Shown in pieces: positions 37,952 to 46,086 of a DNA stretch of 64,000 nucleotides. A model generated the notes under the pieces. That model worked only from the letters and a program-made list of their open reading frames with translations, was not told the origin of the DNA and searched no databases. A program made the position numbers and the translations under genes. Numbering within the stretch: the first letter of the stretch is position 1; the number at the start of each line of letters is the position of its first letter. Where the stretch lies: assembly GCF_900102485.1 (NCBI RefSeq), contig NZ_FNBX01000003.1, positions 124,001 to 188,000 of the forward strand, given 5' to 3'. The stretch is from Desulfovibrio legallii (GTDB lineage: Bacteria; Desulfobacterota; Desulfovibrionia; Desulfovibrionales; Desulfovibrionaceae).

Positions 37952-39100
37952 TCAGGCAGGGAATTTGATCACGTCGCCGTTGCCGAGGTAGTTGGTGGTC
38001 TTGGAGCGGAACCGCGCTGTGCCCTTGACCACGGGATAGCCCGCATCCACAAACTTCTGGGCTGTTATGAGGCCCGTGCAGTGGTTGCAGCCCACCTTTT
38101 GCAAATCCCATTTTTTAAGGCCGATGACCAGATCGTCGTACTTGGGATCCCAGTCGTCAAAAGGCGAGATGTGCAGGCCGCCATAGAGGCCATAAAACTG
38201 GTCTTTTTCATAAGCAATCGTCTTGTAAGCCGTGTCAGCGAACAAGATGATGCCCTGATGGCAGCACCCTGTAATGCTGACCAGCCCCACATCCTTGACG
38301 TTGCAGTACATGGACATTTCCCCAAAGACTTTAAAGATAATGGGGCAGTCAAAGTCATACAGCGCAACGCCTTCCTGCAGCTTATAGAGGCCCTTGGGAA
38401 CCTCGGTCCACTTGCCGCGGTGGCCGCAGTCTTTGAGGTACTGTTTGCCGTTGGGGTAAAAGGTGTTGGGCGTGTAGATATGGATATTAGGGTTATATTT
38501 GGTGACGGCCGGCAGACCGAAGTAGTGGTCCATGTGCTCATGAGTCTGAATCATGGCCGCAATTTCATTGTTGGCCAGCATCGTGTCGATGCCTTCCCGC
38601 TTGTAGCAGGTATCCATCCACTGGTAGTTCCAGCCCGTATCAAACAGGTATTTGGTGACCTTGCCTTCCAGATCCTCAATTTCCACCAGGCAGGAAAACC
38701 CGCCGGCATTGTCGGCATGGACGCTGTTTTCCTTGGCTATGTCCCAGGCTTCGTCAAGTTTGTGGGGCAGAAGGTGTCTGATTTTCTTCATGCCCTCTTC
38801 ATAACTGCCCTTGCCTATGCCTTTGCCGTTGCCGAAAGGAGCCCAATTGAAGGTGTATTGATCCACCAGCAACCCGCCCGCACCTGTGACGTCCTGCATG
38901 AAGATGCCGTTGTCGAACCAGCTCGTTTCTGAGATATTAGTAACCTTCACTGATTTGCACAGACCGATGTTGGTCTCGCCGCGTTTGACGTCCTTGAGGA
39001 AAGCCCGCCGCATGGGGGAATAAGAGTACACGCCCATAGCGCCTATGGCACCCACGCCCACGCCCAATGCCGCGCCTTTGATAAATTCACGTCTGTTCAT
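37952..39100 (-). CDS. Tat-exported metallo-beta-lactamase-fold protein
   Basis: 382 residues from ATG 39100 (AGGGGG upstream). The N-terminus is a twin-arginine signal (NRREFIKGAALGVGVGAIGAMG). The metal-binding THEHMDH motif is near residue 190, with later ligand candidates in GCCHQG and CNHCTG. Cysteine and aromatic content is high (CYKREG, YGLYGGLHISPFDDWD). The fold resembles the group that acts on methyl-pterin or flavodiiron-type substrates; substrate unknown. It is the last gene of the gntR operon, nine bases after the membrane protein. Confidence 0.85.
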   Translation of the reverse strand: MNRREFIKGAALGVGVGAIGAMGVYSYSPMRRAFLKDVKRGETNIGLCKSVKVTNISETSWFDNGIFMQDVTGAGGLLVDQYTFNWAPFGNGKGIGKGSYEEGMKKIRHLLPHKLDEAWDIAKENSVHADNAGGFSCLVEIEDLEGKVTKYLFDTGWNYQWMDTCYKREGIDTMLANNEIAAMIQTHEHMDHYFGLPAVTKYNPNIHIYTPNTFYPNGKQYLKDCGHRGKWTEVPKGLYKLQEGVALYDFDCPIIFKVFGEMSMYCNVKDVGLVSITGCCHQGIILFADTAYKTIAYEKDQFYGLYGGLHISPFDDWDPKYDDLVIGLKKWDLQKVGCNHCTGLITAQKFVDAGYPVVKGTARFRSKTTNYLGNGDVIKFPA

Positions 39101-39108
39101 GGAACCCC

Positions 39109-40512
39109 CTACTGCACAAGGGTGAAGTGAGCGCTGCACCAGGGCAACACGGCCACAATGGCAAAGTAGACGATAACGCCGATGACGATGCCGGCCAGCA
39201 AACCAGGCGTCATAGCCGGGCTCCAGGCGCTTTTGACGGCAAAGGCATGCTCGTCGGCGCGGACTTCCTCACTGCTGCGGAATTCACGCTTCCAGCCGGG
39301 CCAGCCGTCCATGAACCACCAGTTGATCAGCCAGATGTCTATCAGCCAGATCGTTGGGATCATGGGAAATTGCTGCGGGTGGGAAAAGCCCTTCTGGGTG
39401 CCGAGCACAAAATGGGCATACTTATAGTACAGGCAGTAGATGGCAATGCCGCCCAGGGCCACAAGGCCCGTGCGGATGAGCACATTGACGGGCGTGCTGA
39501 ACTTGTTGGGCCAGTTGCCGCAGTAAAACTGCAGAAACAGCGCAGGCACCAGGAAAAAAATGGCCGTTTCGCCCACATGCAGCCAGCGCCAGTCCGGAGC
39601 GGCGTCGCGCCGGTGCCCGCGGATAGCGTCGCCCCACACGAGTTCCTGCATGTACCAGAAGAAGAAGCACAAAGAGACGGAGATGGCGATGATGCCGAAA
39701 AAGAGCGCACAACGCCGCAGCCACGGCGTTTTGATCAGGCAGAAGGGATAGCGCTCCCAAATGCCTTCCATAAACCAGACCACCACGGTGCAGCACATGA
39801 TCCAGGCCACATGGAAGTTGGCCGAAACCGTCTGCGCGAATTCTTCCCAGTACGGTGGGGTGATGGCCGTAAAGTACTGCCAGGGGTAGTACAGAATGCC
39901 CATATGGTTGTGCATGGTCATGAAATAAATGACCAGACTGAGGCAGAAGGTGCCAAGCCAGATGCTGAAGCCCTTGACCGGCTGGCGTTCGTTCTGCCAG
40001 GGATGGCCCTCCAGCGCCACGATCCAGGCCGGACTGATCCACGAGGCGATAACCGCAAACATCATACAAGCCTGGGCCGCATACTCCGTGGAGTAAAACT
40101 CGGTAAGCCCCGGCAGCTTCTGCAGCTGATGCGGATTAAAATACGCAAAGGCAAAATTGCCAAGGATGCCTTCAAAAAAGCCATGAATCATTGTGATCAT
40201 GATGCCGACGGAAACCAGAGAGAGCACCAGCCCTTTCTGCAACGGGTGCGCATTGCGGATCCATTCCCGTTTGAACGGCCAAAAATCAAAAATATACGCC
40301 ATCCAGATAAGGATGATCAGCCACCAGCGGCAATAATTGTATCCCACATAGGGCGTGTAAAAGCGCATGATGCCGCGCGGATCCTGAAACACCCACCAGG
40401 TGACGGCAAAAATAAAAAGCGTCACTGCCATGTTGGCCAGCATCGGCCAAGGCCCTCGCCAGCGCTTGATGAGCTTGCGCTCTTCAAGATACGGAATGTC
40501 ATGGTCAGCCAT
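39109..40512 (-). CDS. Large aromatic-rich polytopic membrane protein of unknown function
   Basis: 467 residues with about ten to twelve hydrophobic segments unusually rich in Trp, Tyr, Phe and His (WWLIILIWMAYIFDFWPFKREW, MTMHNHMGILYYPWQYFTAI, ISVSLCFFFWYMQELVW). The many membrane-proximal His and Glu residues (MIHGFFEGILGNF) could bind metal or haem, but no clear motif is seen. I do not recognise the family. It is co-transcribed with the Tat-exported metallo-beta-lactamase protein, so the two probably form one membrane-periplasm pathway. RBS AGGAGG. Confidence 0.8.
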   Translation of the reverse strand: MADHDIPYLEERKLIKRWRGPWPMLANMAVTLFIFAVTWWVFQDPRGIMRFYTPYVGYNYCRWWLIILIWMAYIFDFWPFKREWIRNAHPLQKGLVLSLVSVGIMITMIHGFFEGILGNFAFAYFNPHQLQKLPGLTEFYSTEYAAQACMMFAVIASWISPAWIVALEGHPWQNERQPVKGFSIWLGTFCLSLVIYFMTMHNHMGILYYPWQYFTAITPPYWEEFAQTVSANFHVAWIMCCTVVVWFMEGIWERYPFCLIKTPWLRRCALFFGIIAISVSLCFFFWYMQELVWGDAIRGHRRDAAPDWRWLHVGETAIFFLVPALFLQFYCGNWPNKFSTPVNVLIRTGLVALGGIAIYCLYYKYAHFVLGTQKGFSHPQQFPMIPTIWLIDIWLINWWFMDGWPGWKREFRSSEEVRADEHAFAVKSAWSPAMTPGLLAGIVIGVIVYFAIVAVLPWCSAHFTLVQ

Positions 40513-40522
40513 TGAAACCTCC

Positions 40523-40786
40523 TCATGCTTGCGGGGTTACTGTTGCCGCAGGCGCGCGCGTTCCGGCGCGCATGGCCAGCGCAACGGCGTTAACCAATGC
40601 CTCTTCGCTCATCCTGTCCACGGGCAGCCCAAGACGCCGCCCCTCCAGACGCAACAGCGCCGGGGTAAAGTCCGGGGGCAGAGGCTGCGCCTCCCCTCCG
40701 GCCGCCTCCTGCGCCGCCGCGGCATAGCCCTGCATGCGGGGAAAGCGCCCCCGCCAGTTCCCTCGTAAAAAATCGCGCCGGTTCAT
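40523..40786 (-). CDS. Small protein with twin-arginine N-terminus
   Basis: 87 residues, overlapping the gntR stop by four bases (ATGA), RBS GGGAGGAG. It begins MNRRDFLRGNWRGRF, a twin-arginine motif like that opening NapF-type proteins, but no hydrophobic core follows, so it is probably not exported. A Pro/Leu-rich helical remainder (LRLEGRRLGLPVDRMSEEALVNAVALAMRAG) follows. It may be an accessory or chaperone of the downstream Tat and membrane proteins. Confidence 0.7.
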   Translation of the reverse strand: MNRRDFLRGNWRGRFPRMQGYAAAAQEAAGGEAQPLPPDFTPALLRLEGRRLGLPVDRMSEEALVNAVALAMRAGTRAPAATVTPQA

Positions 40787-41427
40787 CGGCTCTCCTCCCG
40801 GTATTGCAAAAGGCAGGAGACGTATGCCGTCACCGCGGCCACGCTGGCCTGCGGGTCAGCATGACGCAGCCCGTGCAGCGTGCGGGCCAGGTGCTTGAAA
40901 AGTTCCTCCAATTGAGCCTGACTGCAGCCCTCAAGCAGACGGGTCAGGGTGTGCTCGTCGGGCAAGGTGCAAGCTCCGGCCTGGGCCAGACGGGCATTGG
41001 GCACGGCCTGCAGCAGCGTGGAAAAAAAATGCAGATGGTGGCGGGCCAGAAGACGCATATCGCCACCGTGCAGCGCCATGCCCACTGAAGGCAGCAACCG
41101 CTCAAGCGTCAGCATGACCGAAGGCGCAAACGAACCGGCCACGGCTGATAACAACGGGGGCATAATGATGCGCATGGCGTGCAGGCTGTCGTCCGGGCCG
41201 GAGGTTTGCGGGGCGCAAGGCAGGGACCGCACAAAAGTGCCGCTGTTGCGCCGGGTTTCGAGAATGCCGCGGCCCACCAGGGCGTGTAGGGCCGTGCGCA
41301 ACGTGGCTCTGCTGATGCCCAGCTCTTCAGCCAGATGCCGTTCTGCGGGCAGACGCGCAAACAACGCCCATCGCCCTTGCAGCAGGGCCTGCTCCAAAAG
41401 TTTTTCCGCGTTTACCGGCGTGCTCAT
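40783..41427 (-). CDS. GntR-family transcriptional regulator
   Basis: 214 residues from ATG 41427 (GGAGGAA upstream). The N-terminal winged helix is GntR-like (LPAERHLAEELGISRATLRTALHALVGRGILETRRNSGTFV), with a helical C-terminal ligand domain of FCD type (ARHHLHFFSTLLQAV, LARTLHGLRHADPQASVAAVTAYV). It heads a four-gene operon. Two near-identical palindromes, TGGTATGACCA and TTGGTCATACCAA, in the upstream AT-rich gap fit the FadR-type operator pattern TGGT-N3-ACCA. Confidence 0.88.
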   Translation of the reverse strand: MSTPVNAEKLLEQALLQGRWALFARLPAERHLAEELGISRATLRTALHALVGRGILETRRNSGTFVRSLPCAPQTSGPDDSLHAMRIIMPPLLSAVAGSFAPSVMLTLERLLPSVGMALHGGDMRLLARHHLHFFSTLLQAVPNARLAQAGACTLPDEHTLTRLLEGCSQAQLEELFKHLARTLHGLRHADPQASVAAVTAYVSCLLQYREESR

Positions 41428-41559
41428 GGATTCCTCCAGGCCAAACATGCGTGCCGTGTCAGCTCCATATTGTCCTTGACAAAACAATTTGCAACAATTC
41501 CACAAATTTTTATTTATATTTCATAACAATATAAATTTAATAAATAAAAAATAATTAAA

Positions 41560-41570
41560 TGGTATGACCA
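41560..41570. promoter_or_regulatory. Candidate GntR operator 1
   Basis: TGGTATGACCA matches the FadR/GntR half-site layout TGGT-N3-ACCA. It lies in the AT-rich gap between gntR (start 41427, minus) and the sensor gene (start 41756, plus). Confidence 0.6.
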
Positions 41571-41651
41571 AAATAATATTATTCGCTTACTATCACGATT
41601 TTTTCACAAAAACAGCCGCATTTTTACCCTTAACTGACCTATAAAATATAA

Positions 41652-41664
41652 TTGGTCATACCAA
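41652..41664. promoter_or_regulatory. Candidate GntR operator 2
   Basis: TTGGTCATACCAA is the inverse-complement form of operator 1 with an extended palindrome (TTGGT-N3-ACCAA). The two sites are about 92 bases apart in the same divergent promoter region, which spans 41428-41755 and is strikingly AT-rich for this genome. Confidence 0.6.
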
Positions 41665-41755
41665 TACAGAAAAAAAAGGCTTGCCCAGGCGCGGATTCCA
41701 TTCTACTGGCAGGCTATCGGTTCTCGCCGCGGCCCCCGACAAACAAGGAGTTCCC

Positions 41756-42934
41756 ATGCCGCGTTTTCACCAATGGCGCAAAGGCTTTCCCGGCCTTATG
41801 TGGAGCATTTGCCGGCGCGAGTCACGCCTGAAGCTGTTCACGCAATGGCGCAACGCCGGTTTTGACGCGCCGCAGCTGCTCAAGAACGCCGCGTATCGCA
41901 AGCAGGTTGTTATGGAGCAGGACTATCCACTGCTTATGGAATTCTGGGATATGATCCACGCGGCGCGACCGGCAGCGGCCATCTTTCGCCTTAAGGCGGA
42001 CGAGGGCCGCAAGCCTCTGATGCTGCAGGGCTGGCCAGAACCGGAAGAGGATATTTACAGCGGTTTTTTAAAAGAAGCCTTTCTGCCCGGCGGGTACAAA
42101 TCGGAATGCTATAACGCCCAGCTCCGCATGCGCGTGGGCGACGCGGATTATCCCGTTTTTACCGTAGACAGCAAAAGCCGTCGGCTTGCCGACGCCAATG
42201 AAGCCGCGCGGGTGCTGTTTATCGGCGCAGGCCAGACCGAACGGCAACTGACGCTGGAGGATGTGGTGCCGGAAGAACGGCGCGCGCAGTTCTTCAGCGC
42301 AGCGGGCAAGGCGGTGGAACGCGATGCATGGTCCGGCAAGCTCCTGCTGGGCAACGGCGAACGGGGGTTGTTTTCCGCCCATGCACGGCTGACGGTTTGG
42401 GGCGGCCAGGATTTGCAAGTGGTGCGGGCGGCGTTGATCAGCGTGGACCCCAAACCGCTGCCCCTGCCGGACAACAGCGCCCTGGCGCTGCGTTCGGGCG
42501 AACTGCGCCCGGCTTTGGAGCGCCTGTACGCCGACTGCGGCCCGGAAGTGGACGGGCTCATGCTCTCGCACATTCAGATGGGAAGCGGCCGTGTGGCCAT
42601 TTATGGGGTGGGGAAAGTTTTTGAAAACCTGGAATGGGGCATGCTGCACGCCTATGAAGGCACCATCGCGCAGGATATAGAGCAGTTCGGCCTCAGCGCC
42701 CTCATGGTGGAGGACACGCTGGACAGCGTCAAATCCATTGATTGGGCCTTGTTTGCGCCGCAGGGAGTCCGTTCCTATTTTGCCAAGCCGTTTTATTCGG
42801 AACACGGCCTGCACGCGGTGCTGATTCTGGCCAGCCGCAAAACAAAAGCCTTTGGCGCCGATGCGGAAGCGGCCTATGCGGATGTGGTCGGGGCTTTCGG
42901 CGCTCTTGCCCGGCGCTGGCGAGAAAAGCCCTGA
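41756..42934 (+). CDS. PAS-like sensor protein without recognised output domain
   Basis: 392 residues from ATG 41756 (AAGGAG upstream). The middle section (YPVFTVDSKSRRLADANEAARVLFIGAGQTERQLTLEDVVPEERRAQF) follows a PAS pattern with a conserved N-x-A-A helix. The C-terminal ~150 residues (MLHAYEGTIAQDIEQFGLSALMVEDTLDSVKS...) resemble a GAF-like domain. No kinase, GGDEF or DNA-binding domain is seen. It is divergent from the gntR operon and shares its operators, so it probably senses the same signal. Confidence 0.7.
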   Translation: MPRFHQWRKGFPGLMWSICRRESRLKLFTQWRNAGFDAPQLLKNAAYRKQVVMEQDYPLLMEFWDMIHAARPAAAIFRLKADEGRKPLMLQGWPEPEEDIYSGFLKEAFLPGGYKSECYNAQLRMRVGDADYPVFTVDSKSRRLADANEAARVLFIGAGQTERQLTLEDVVPEERRAQFFSAAGKAVERDAWSGKLLLGNGERGLFSAHARLTVWGGQDLQVVRAALISVDPKPLPLPDNSALALRSGELRPALERLYADCGPEVDGLMLSHIQMGSGRVAIYGVGKVFENLEWGMLHAYEGTIAQDIEQFGLSALMVEDTLDSVKSIDWALFAPQGVRSYFAKPFYSEHGLHAVLILASRKTKAFGADAEAAYADVVGAFGALARRWREKP

Positions 42935-42983
42935 ACAGCGCCCGCGCAGCAACAGGCCCTGAGGACACCGGCGGCCCTACCGG

Positions 42984-43063
42984 AGCCCCCCCCGAAAAAC
43001 GCCGCTATAAAACAGCAGTGGATCCGCCTGCGCTCCGCCGCACGGGGCGGCCGCGCGTCAGCC
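42984..43063. repeat. Dispersed ~80-bp repeat, copy 2
   Basis: Near-identical to 34248-34326: poly-C, AAAACGCCG, TATAAAACAGCAG, then CCGCCGCACGGGGCGGCC. It overlaps the last codons of the PEP-synthase-like gene that ends at 43058, so the stop region of that gene may derive from the repeat. Confidence 0.7.
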
Positions 43064-45637
43064 CGGCTGTCCGCTGGGGCTTTGGGCCGCCGCGGGCAGC
43101 GGGCGCGCCGCCAGGCCGTCCATGTCCGCGGCCAGCTTATCCTTGAGCGCCGCGGCCCGGCCTGCGTCCAGCATGATCATGTCCACCTGCCGGGTGTGGA
43201 TAAGCAGATAGCCCAGAAGCCGCGTTTTGCGCAGCACGTTTTCCGCCGTATCGCCTTCGGCTACGGCAAAGAGCGAATCGTCCTTAACATCTGCGCGGAA
43301 GCCGCGCGCCTCCAGCAGATCCGCCAGCATGGCCGCGCGCAGCCGCCGCCGCTGCCTGTCTGCCGCGCCGCCTTTGAACTGGAAGCTGACAAAATTTTCG
43401 TGTCCGTCCGGCCCGGCCTGGCTTTCCACCGTGCAGAAATGGTAGCCGTAGCGGGCCTGCAGCAACATATATCCGCTGCCGATAATGAAAAAATTGCGCT
43501 GGGCCATGGCGTTGGGGGCGGTGCTTTCCAGCTCCGGCTTCATGGTGCTTTCCAGCATGACGCTCATAAAGCCGGAGGCGCTGGCGGCTGGCGGCCCGGC
43601 CCAGGGCACGGCCGTCATGCCGTCCCAGAGGGCCAGCATGGGCAGGCTGGCGATCTGTTTGATATCCACCACCGGCCCGGGAACCGGGGCGGCAAAGCCG
43701 CCGCCCATATCCACCAGCCAGTACTGCAGCTTGACGCCGGCCCGCAGTTGTTTGCCCATCTGCCCAGGCAGCCCGGCATCCTCGCTGAACAGAAGCTCCA
43801 CGGATTTTTCGTGGCAGAAGCGGGTGATGTCGTGCAGGCTCCGGCAATACTCCGGCGCGAACTCCGGCGCTTCCGGATCCAGTAGGCGCAGGGGCACCAT
43901 AAGCCGGGCCAGGGCCGCCAGACGCTGATGCACGGGGCTGCCCGCCATAAGGTTGGGCTTGTGCGCGCAGGCGGGCAACAGCTGCGGCTGCAGCCCGGCA
44001 AAGACCGCGCTGCGCCCGGCGTCCAGGGTCACTTCGCCCGCGCCCGCAAGAAGGCTGCAGGCCCCGGCAAGGCCGCACAGGGCGGGCACCTCATACTCCC
44101 GCGCCACTGAAGCCAGGTGCCCGGCCATGCCGCCGGTTTCGCTCACCAGGCCCGCAGCGCGCGAAAGCAGCGGCGCCCAGCGCGGCAGGGCACGCTCCAC
44201 CACCAGAATGCCGCCTTTGGGGAAGGAAAGCATATCCGCTTCCTTGCGCGCCACCACAGCCGGGCCCAGCCCCACGCCGGGGCTTACGGCCACGCCGCCC
44301 TGCGCCAGCACAGTCAGCCCTTCGGGCAGCGCCTCCTGCTGGGCGGCGGCCGCCGTTACAGACTCCAGCCCGTGCAGGGGGCGGCTCTGCAATACCGTCA
44401 GGCGGCCCGTGCGGGCGTTGCACGCCCACTCCACATCCTGCGGCTCGGCATAATATTCTTCCAGGGCCAGGGCCATTTGCGCCAGCTCCGCGGCCTGCTC
44501 GTCCGTCAGGCTGGGCGTCTCGCCCGCCGGATCCTTGCGCAGGAGCCGCGGCGGATGTTCGCGGCTGAAGGCGAACACATCCGGAGTCGCGGCCCCGTCC
44601 ACTACGGCCTTGGCCAGGCCAGGCACCGCGTTGATCACCACCCGCTCCTCCCCCCTGGCGGCGGCCACGGGGTCGCGGCTGTAGACGACGCCGCCCGCGG
44701 CCGAAGGCACCATGGCCAGCACGCCCACGCTCATGGGCGCGGCGTCGTCCGGGATGCCGTGCTGGAAGCGGTAGCTCATGGCCGTGACGGCGTATTTGCT
44801 GGCCACAATTTCCTTCCAGACGTCGCAGGCTTCTTCGGGCGGCACATTCAGCTCCGAGCGGTACTGCCCGGCAAAGGTCACGCCCAGGGCGTCTTCGCCC
44901 ACGGCGCTGCTGCGCAGGGCCAGGATCAGCTCGCCCTCCGCCCGCACCCGCATGGCCGCCACCTGTTCCGTGATGGCGCGCTCCAGCTCCGGCGGCAGGG
45001 GCGCGGCCAGCACCGCCTGCTGCAGGGCGGCGGCAAGGCTGAACACGGCGTCCAGGCTCTGCATGTCCGTGGTCTGGATACGGCGGTTCAGCTTCTCGCG
45101 CAGGCCGCTGTACTCCATAAAACGGTAGTAGGCCGCCACGGTGACGGCAAAGCCGTCGGGCGTCTCCAGACCGGCGCGGGCCGCCACTTCGCCCAGGTTG
45201 GCCATTTTGCCGCCCACCTGCGGCATGTCTTCCAGCCGGATCATGGGCAAGGGCAGGACCAACGGCCCCTCGGGATGCGGCGGCTCCTCCAGCAGGGTCT
45301 CCATCTGGCTGCGGATGCGCTCAAAGGCCGTCTGCACCGGGGCATAGGCGTTGTCGGAGAGGGCGTTCAGTTCCCGCACCATCTGAAAAACCGCCGTCAC
45401 GGCGCGGGTACAGACGGCCTGCACATAGTCCATGCCGAAAGGGCGCGGATTGGCAAGGCTATCTTCCACCTCGCTCATGGTTTCCAAGGCGCTTTTATTG
45501 GCCGAAAGCAGCCGCCGGAAGCGCGCGCAGCGTTCCCGCAAGCGGGCCTTGACCGCCTCTTCTCGGGCCAGGGCCTCCGGGTCCGGCGCGGCCGGACGGC
45601 CGCCCAGCCAGCGGCGCAGGGCGTTGACGAGTGCCAT
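43058..45637 (-). CDS. PEP-synthase-like protein with intact phosphohistidine
   Basis: 859 residues. Residues 1-130 are a helical N-terminal domain shared with the paralog at 47814. Residues 135-420 match the ATP-grasp (PPDK-N) domain, with VGGKMANLGE and LRSSAVGEDALGVTFAGQY. Residues 430-545 match the swivelling domain, with His507 in ETGGMAGHLASVAREYEVPAL. The usual PEP-binding TIM barrel is absent; a ~300-residue unrecognised domain replaces it (550-859). So it may phosphorylate its histidine from ATP and pass the group to something other than pyruvate. The start overlaps the receiver gene stop (TGATG). Confidence 0.85.
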   Translation of the reverse strand: MALVNALRRWLGGRPAAPDPEALAREEAVKARLRERCARFRRLLSANKSALETMSEVEDSLANPRPFGMDYVQAVCTRAVTAVFQMVRELNALSDNAYAPVQTAFERIRSQMETLLEEPPHPEGPLVLPLPMIRLEDMPQVGGKMANLGEVAARAGLETPDGFAVTVAAYYRFMEYSGLREKLNRRIQTTDMQSLDAVFSLAAALQQAVLAAPLPPELERAITEQVAAMRVRAEGELILALRSSAVGEDALGVTFAGQYRSELNVPPEEACDVWKEIVASKYAVTAMSYRFQHGIPDDAAPMSVGVLAMVPSAAGGVVYSRDPVAAARGEERVVINAVPGLAKAVVDGAATPDVFAFSREHPPRLLRKDPAGETPSLTDEQAAELAQMALALEEYYAEPQDVEWACNARTGRLTVLQSRPLHGLESVTAAAAQQEALPEGLTVLAQGGVAVSPGVGLGPAVVARKEADMLSFPKGGILVVERALPRWAPLLSRAAGLVSETGGMAGHLASVAREYEVPALCGLAGACSLLAGAGEVTLDAGRSAVFAGLQPQLLPACAHKPNLMAGSPVHQRLAALARLMVPLRLLDPEAPEFAPEYCRSLHDITRFCHEKSVELLFSEDAGLPGQMGKQLRAGVKLQYWLVDMGGGFAAPVPGPVVDIKQIASLPMLALWDGMTAVPWAGPPAASASGFMSVMLESTMKPELESTAPNAMAQRNFFIIGSGYMLLQARYGYHFCTVESQAGPDGHENFVSFQFKGGAADRQRRRLRAAMLADLLEARGFRADVKDDSLFAVAEGDTAENVLRKTRLLGYLLIHTRQVDMIMLDAGRAAALKDKLAADMDGLAARPLPAAAQSPSGQPG

Positions 45638-46020
45638 CAGCGTACAGCGGAGCGGGCCGCTTCCTCCATTTTTATGATCAGCTCACTGATCGCCACGGGC
45701 TTGAGCATGTAGTCATACGCGCCCAGGTCCAGGCCCTGGACGGCCACCCCCATGCAGGCGTGACCGGTGAGCAGGATGACGGGCAGATCGGGGGATTTTT
45801 CCTTCATGCGGCGCAGGGTTTCCAGCCCGTCCATGCCGGGCATGCGCACGTCCATGACCACCACCTGAAAAGGGCTGCCCCCCGGCTGCAGCGAGGCTTC
45901 CAGCGTCTCCAGAGCCGCTTGCCCGTCCGGCGCGGTGGCCACTTCCATGCCGCGTCGGGTCAGACGTTTGTGCATGAGGTCCAGAAATTCCACTTCATCG
46001 TCCACAAACAGTGCGCGCAT
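45637..46020 (-). CDS. Single-domain response regulator (CheY-like)
   Basis: 127 residues, a receiver with acidic pocket Asp7/Asp8, phospho-acceptor Asp57 (VVVMDVRMPGMDG), Thr85 and Lys107. There is no output domain. It lies between the histidine kinase and the PEP-synthase-like gene and overlaps the latter (TGATG), so its partner is probably the kinase and its target may be the PEP-synthase-like protein. RBS AAGGAGG. Confidence 0.93.
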   Translation of the reverse strand: MRALFVDDEVEFLDLMHKRLTRRGMEVATAPDGQAALETLEASLQPGGSPFQVVVMDVRMPGMDGLETLRRMKEKSPDLPVILLTGHACMGVAVQGLDLGAYDYMLKPVAISELIIKMEEAARSAVR

Positions 46021-46086
46021 GGGGCCTCCTTGCCATGTTTGCCGCTCTTGCCGTTCCGGCCGCGCGTCGCGCCCGACGCCGCCGCG

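Noticed and set aside
42984..43063. Insertion sequence end
   Set aside because: No transposase, no flanking direct repeat and only ~80 bases; kept as a dispersed repeat only.
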